A stretch of DNA of 7,990 nt, from contig JAEYZB010000046.1 in assembly GCA_023428205.1 (NCBI GenBank), positions 1 through 7,990 of the forward strand. Direction: 5' to 3'. The position numbers and the translations under genes were made by a program. The notes beneath the pieces were generated by a model. That model worked only from the letters and a program-made list of their open reading frames with translations, did not search any database and was not told the DNA's origin. Source of the DNA: Bacteroidota bacterium (GTDB taxonomy: Bacteria > Bacteroidota > Bacteroidia > Chitinophagales > LD1). Positions 6,401-7,990 of the stretch are shown in pieces (the stretch's first letter is position 1; each line of letters opens with the position of its first letter).

Positions 6401-6455
6401 TTTGTTTGTTTAAGTAAGCAAAAATAAACAATTTTGTTTACTACACCAAACAAAA
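6400..6455. repeat. TTTTGTTT octamers and nested palindrome over the ATPase promoter
   Basis: The plus strand holds TTTTGTTT at 6400-6407 and 6432-6439 and its reverse complement AAACAAAA at 6448-6455. The last two form a perfect 8-bp inverted repeat with an 8-nt spacer. A second palindrome, TAAACAA-TT-TTGTTTA (6425-6440), overlaps the -7 box. Together they cover the promoter, leader and first base of the ATPase start codon. They could be an operator, but the low complexity of the sequence lowers certainty. Confidence 0.45.
6419..6450 (-). promoter_or_regulatory. Promoter of the COG1373-type ATPase gene
   Basis: On the minus strand, TTTG (6447-6450) is followed after exactly 20 nt by TATTTTTG (6419-6426), a full match to both Bacteroidota boxes and with the same spacing as the rpsL promoter. 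Transcription would start near 6412-6414, giving a leader of about 12 nt. It lies wholly in the 62-nt P450-ATPase gap, so the ATPase is probably transcribed on its own. Confidence 0.8.
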
Positions 6456-6462
6456 TACACTA

Positions 6463-7836
6463 TTAAAACCTCTTTTCCACTCTCATCATCATTCCATTTT
6501 CAGGGCGAAGTGTAATTAGTGCCCTGGGATTCACCACAAAATTCTCTTTGAGGTGAAATTGGAAGTTTCGGTATAGTTGAATCAAGATAATTTGCATTTC
6601 GAGAAGTGCAAAATTATTACCGATGCACAAACGCGGTCCACCGCCAAACGGGAAATACACGAAACGGTCAATACTATTCCGCTTTTCGGGGGCGAAACGT
6701 TCCGGTTTAAACTTCATCGGTTCATCCCAATACTTTTCGCTATGATGGAAATACCAAATCGGAATCAGCACGTTTGTATCTTTTATAATTCTGTAACCGC
6801 CAATTTCATCGTCTTCGTTGGCGCGTCTGCCTACCGTCCAAGCCGGAGGGAATAAGCGCATACTTTCCTCTATCACTTGACGTACATATTGAAATTTCAT
6901 CACATTTTCAAAATCCAACGCTATGCCCGCGTCTAATTTCTCATCAATTTCACGCATCATATTTTCCTCGGCTTCAGGGTTTTGCGAAAGCAAGTAAAGC
7001 GTCCACGCCATAGCGTTCGCAGTAGTTTCGTTGCCTGCCACAAAAATCGTCATAATTTCATCGCGCAATTGTCGATTGTCCATTGCCTCGCCCGTTTCTT
7101 CATCGCGAGCGTCCAAAAGCATGGAAAGCAAATCCGATTTCGATTCGCCCGATTTTCGCCTTTCATCAATGATTTCATAAATTACATTATCCAATGTTTC
7201 AATCGCTTTCTGATTGCGTAAATTGGACAGAGTCGGCACCCAATTCGGAAAGCGCACAGGCTTATCCAATCTCTTTTTCGCGCCTTCGTTCAAAAGGGTG
7301 ATTTGTCGGCTGATTAAATCTGCTTTTTCATCGTTAATCCCATTGCTGAAAATGGCTTCCGAAATAATGTCCAACGTTAAAGCTGTCATTTGGGTAAGCA
7401 CATCAAAATGCTCACCACTTTCAGTTTTAGTCTTCAATTTTTCTACTTCTTGAGCCGTTCGATTCACCATCATTGCCGTCAGGTCGGCTAACTTTTGTTT
7501 ATGAAATGCAGGTTGCACCAGTCTGCGTTGTTTCTTCCAAAAATCCCCCTCGCTCGTCAGCAGTCCGTTTCCCAATAGCTCACGAATCATATCATACGCC
7601 AAACTTTTTCGGTAGTTTTTGTTATTGTCCAAAAGCACGTACTTCGCATATTCGGGTGTTGCCACTACGACCAAACGAACCAACGGAAACGACAAACTAA
7701 ATATGTCGCCATATTGATGAATCAATTTTTCTACTTCAAGGTGCGTACTGTTACGAATCAAATACGCACTGCCAAATAGCCAATGTTTTTCTTTGGGAAA
7801 TGGGGGAAAAGATTTTTTTGCAAGCGCAGTTGACAT
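6463..7836 (-). CDS. Cytochrome P450 (soluble, family not assigned)
   Basis: Haem-thiolate monooxygenase of 457 residues, the normal length for a bacterial P450. Landmarks in order: helix-C WKKQR (100-104, haem-propionate contact), helix-I oxygen-activation motif AGNETT (267-272), helix-K ExxR as E324-S-M-R327, PERF (378-381), and the haem loop FGGGPRLCIG (397-406) with ligand Cys404. All conserved catalytic residues are present. There is no N-terminal membrane anchor or signal peptide, so it should be cytosolic. Its general shape (FPPAWTVGRRA, WYFHHSEKYWDEP) recalls bacterial relatives of the CYP4/CYP102 clan that act on fatty acids or other lipids, but the substrate cannot be read from sequence. 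No ferredoxin or reductase gene is adjacent in the window, so electrons must come from elsewhere. It lies 43 nt downstream of a truncated upstream gene, with a possible promoter of its own. Confidence 0.95.
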   Translation of the reverse strand: MSTALAKKSFPPFPKEKHWLFGSAYLIRNSTHLEVEKLIHQYGDIFSLSFPLVRLVVVATPEYAKYVLLDNNKNYRKSLAYDMIRELLGNGLLTSEGDFWKKQRRLVQPAFHKQKLADLTAMMVNRTAQEVEKLKTKTESGEHFDVLTQMTALTLDIISEAIFSNGINDEKADLISRQITLLNEGAKKRLDKPVRFPNWVPTLSNLRNQKAIETLDNVIYEIIDERRKSGESKSDLLSMLLDARDEETGEAMDNRQLRDEIMTIFVAGNETTANAMAWTLYLLSQNPEAEENMMREIDEKLDAGIALDFENVMKFQYVRQVIEESMRLFPPAWTVGRRANEDDEIGGYRIIKDTNVLIPIWYFHHSEKYWDEPMKFKPERFAPEKRNSIDRFVYFPFGGGPRLCIGNNFALLEMQIILIQLYRNFQFHLKENFVVNPRALITLRPENGMMMRVEKRF

Positions 7837-7861
7837 TTTGAGATGTTTTGTTCAGTAAGAA

Positions 7862-7894
7862 CAAAGATATGTTTTCATATCACTTCAAACGCAA
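7862..7894 (-). promoter_or_regulatory. Candidate promoter of the P450 gene
   Basis: On the minus strand, TATCTTTG (7862-7869) fully matches TAnnTTTG and lies 25 nt from the P450 ATG. Upstream, TTG (7892-7894) stands at a 22-nt spacing, at the long end of the accepted range; a TTTG at 7886-7889 would be only 16 nt away. The -33 region overlaps the end of the upstream coding sequence. Confidence 0.6.
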
Positions 7895-7990
7895 CAATTC
7901 CCCTTTTCGCTTCACGATATTTTTATAATCCCACTGAATATCGCGGGATTTCTCCAACCAACGTTGTAAGTCTTTGGTGTTGATTTGCGA
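7880..7990 (-). CDS. C-terminal end of an unidentified protein (partial, runs off the right edge)
   Basis: The frame is open from the window edge to a TGA at 7882-7880 and gives 36 residues, starting SQINTKDLQRWLEKSRD and ending IVKRKGELLRLK. It is lysine- and arginine-rich, apparently helical, without membrane segments or a motif I recognise. Frame and strand agree with the neighbours, codon use looks ordinary, and the stop lies 43 nt before the P450 start, which supports a real gene end. I cannot assign a function. Confidence 0.6.
   Translation of the reverse strand, partial: SQINTKDLQRWLEKSRDIQWDYKNIVKRKGELLRLK

Noticed and set aside
6577..7700. Several plus-strand open frames of 75-92 residues opposite the P450 gene.
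   Set aside because: They are antisense shadows of a gene with full conserved motifs and show no family features of their own.

Overview
The window looks like a chromosomal segment of a Bacteroidota (Bacteroidetes) bacterium. The evidence is moderate-to-low GC, ribosomal proteins of Bacteroidota type (S12 beginning [10 protein letters not shown] with an Ala/Pro/Lys-rich tail, S10 with [12 protein letters not shown]), start codons without Shine-Dalgarno sites, and several promoters fitting the Bacteroidota TTG/TTTG-N17-23-TAnnTTTG pattern. I infer this from sequence character only; no database was searched. Every supported gene is on the minus strand, so transcription runs from high to low coordinates.

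In transcription order: (1) 7880-7990, the last 36 residues of an unidentified protein. (2) 6463-7836, a complete soluble cytochrome P450. (3) 5204-6400, a COG1373-type (AAA_14/DUF4143) ATPase with its own consensus promoter and a probable terminator. (4) 841-4984, the str/S10 head: rpsL, rpsG, fusA, rpsJ and rplC, driven by a consensus promoter about 20 bp upstream of rpsL. (5) 772-839, two 3' hairpins, the distal one a strong intrinsic terminator. (6) 366-728, a small integral-membrane lipid kinase of the DgkA family. (7) 1-239, the N-terminus of valyl-tRNA synthetase, running off the window.

The central block is translation machinery: S12 and S7 of the 30S subunit, the translocase EF-G, S10 (also the antitermination factor NusE) and the 50S protein L3. 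The usual order continues from rplC into rplD-rplW-rplB. Here the string stops after rplC at a terminator, and lipid kinase and tRNA synthetase genes follow. This broken S10 operon is the clearest contextual oddity. Others are a QMGH form of the HIGH motif in ValRS, a palindrome in a 100-nt rpsJ-rplC spacer, and repeated TTTTGTTT octamers around the ATPase promoter.

I found no CRISPR array, tRNA or rRNA gene, insertion sequence, phage gene or recognisable defence system, and nothing that makes a convincing case for an undescribed multi-gene system. The window is mostly housekeeping, with two accessory genes (P450 and ATPase) upstream of the str operon.
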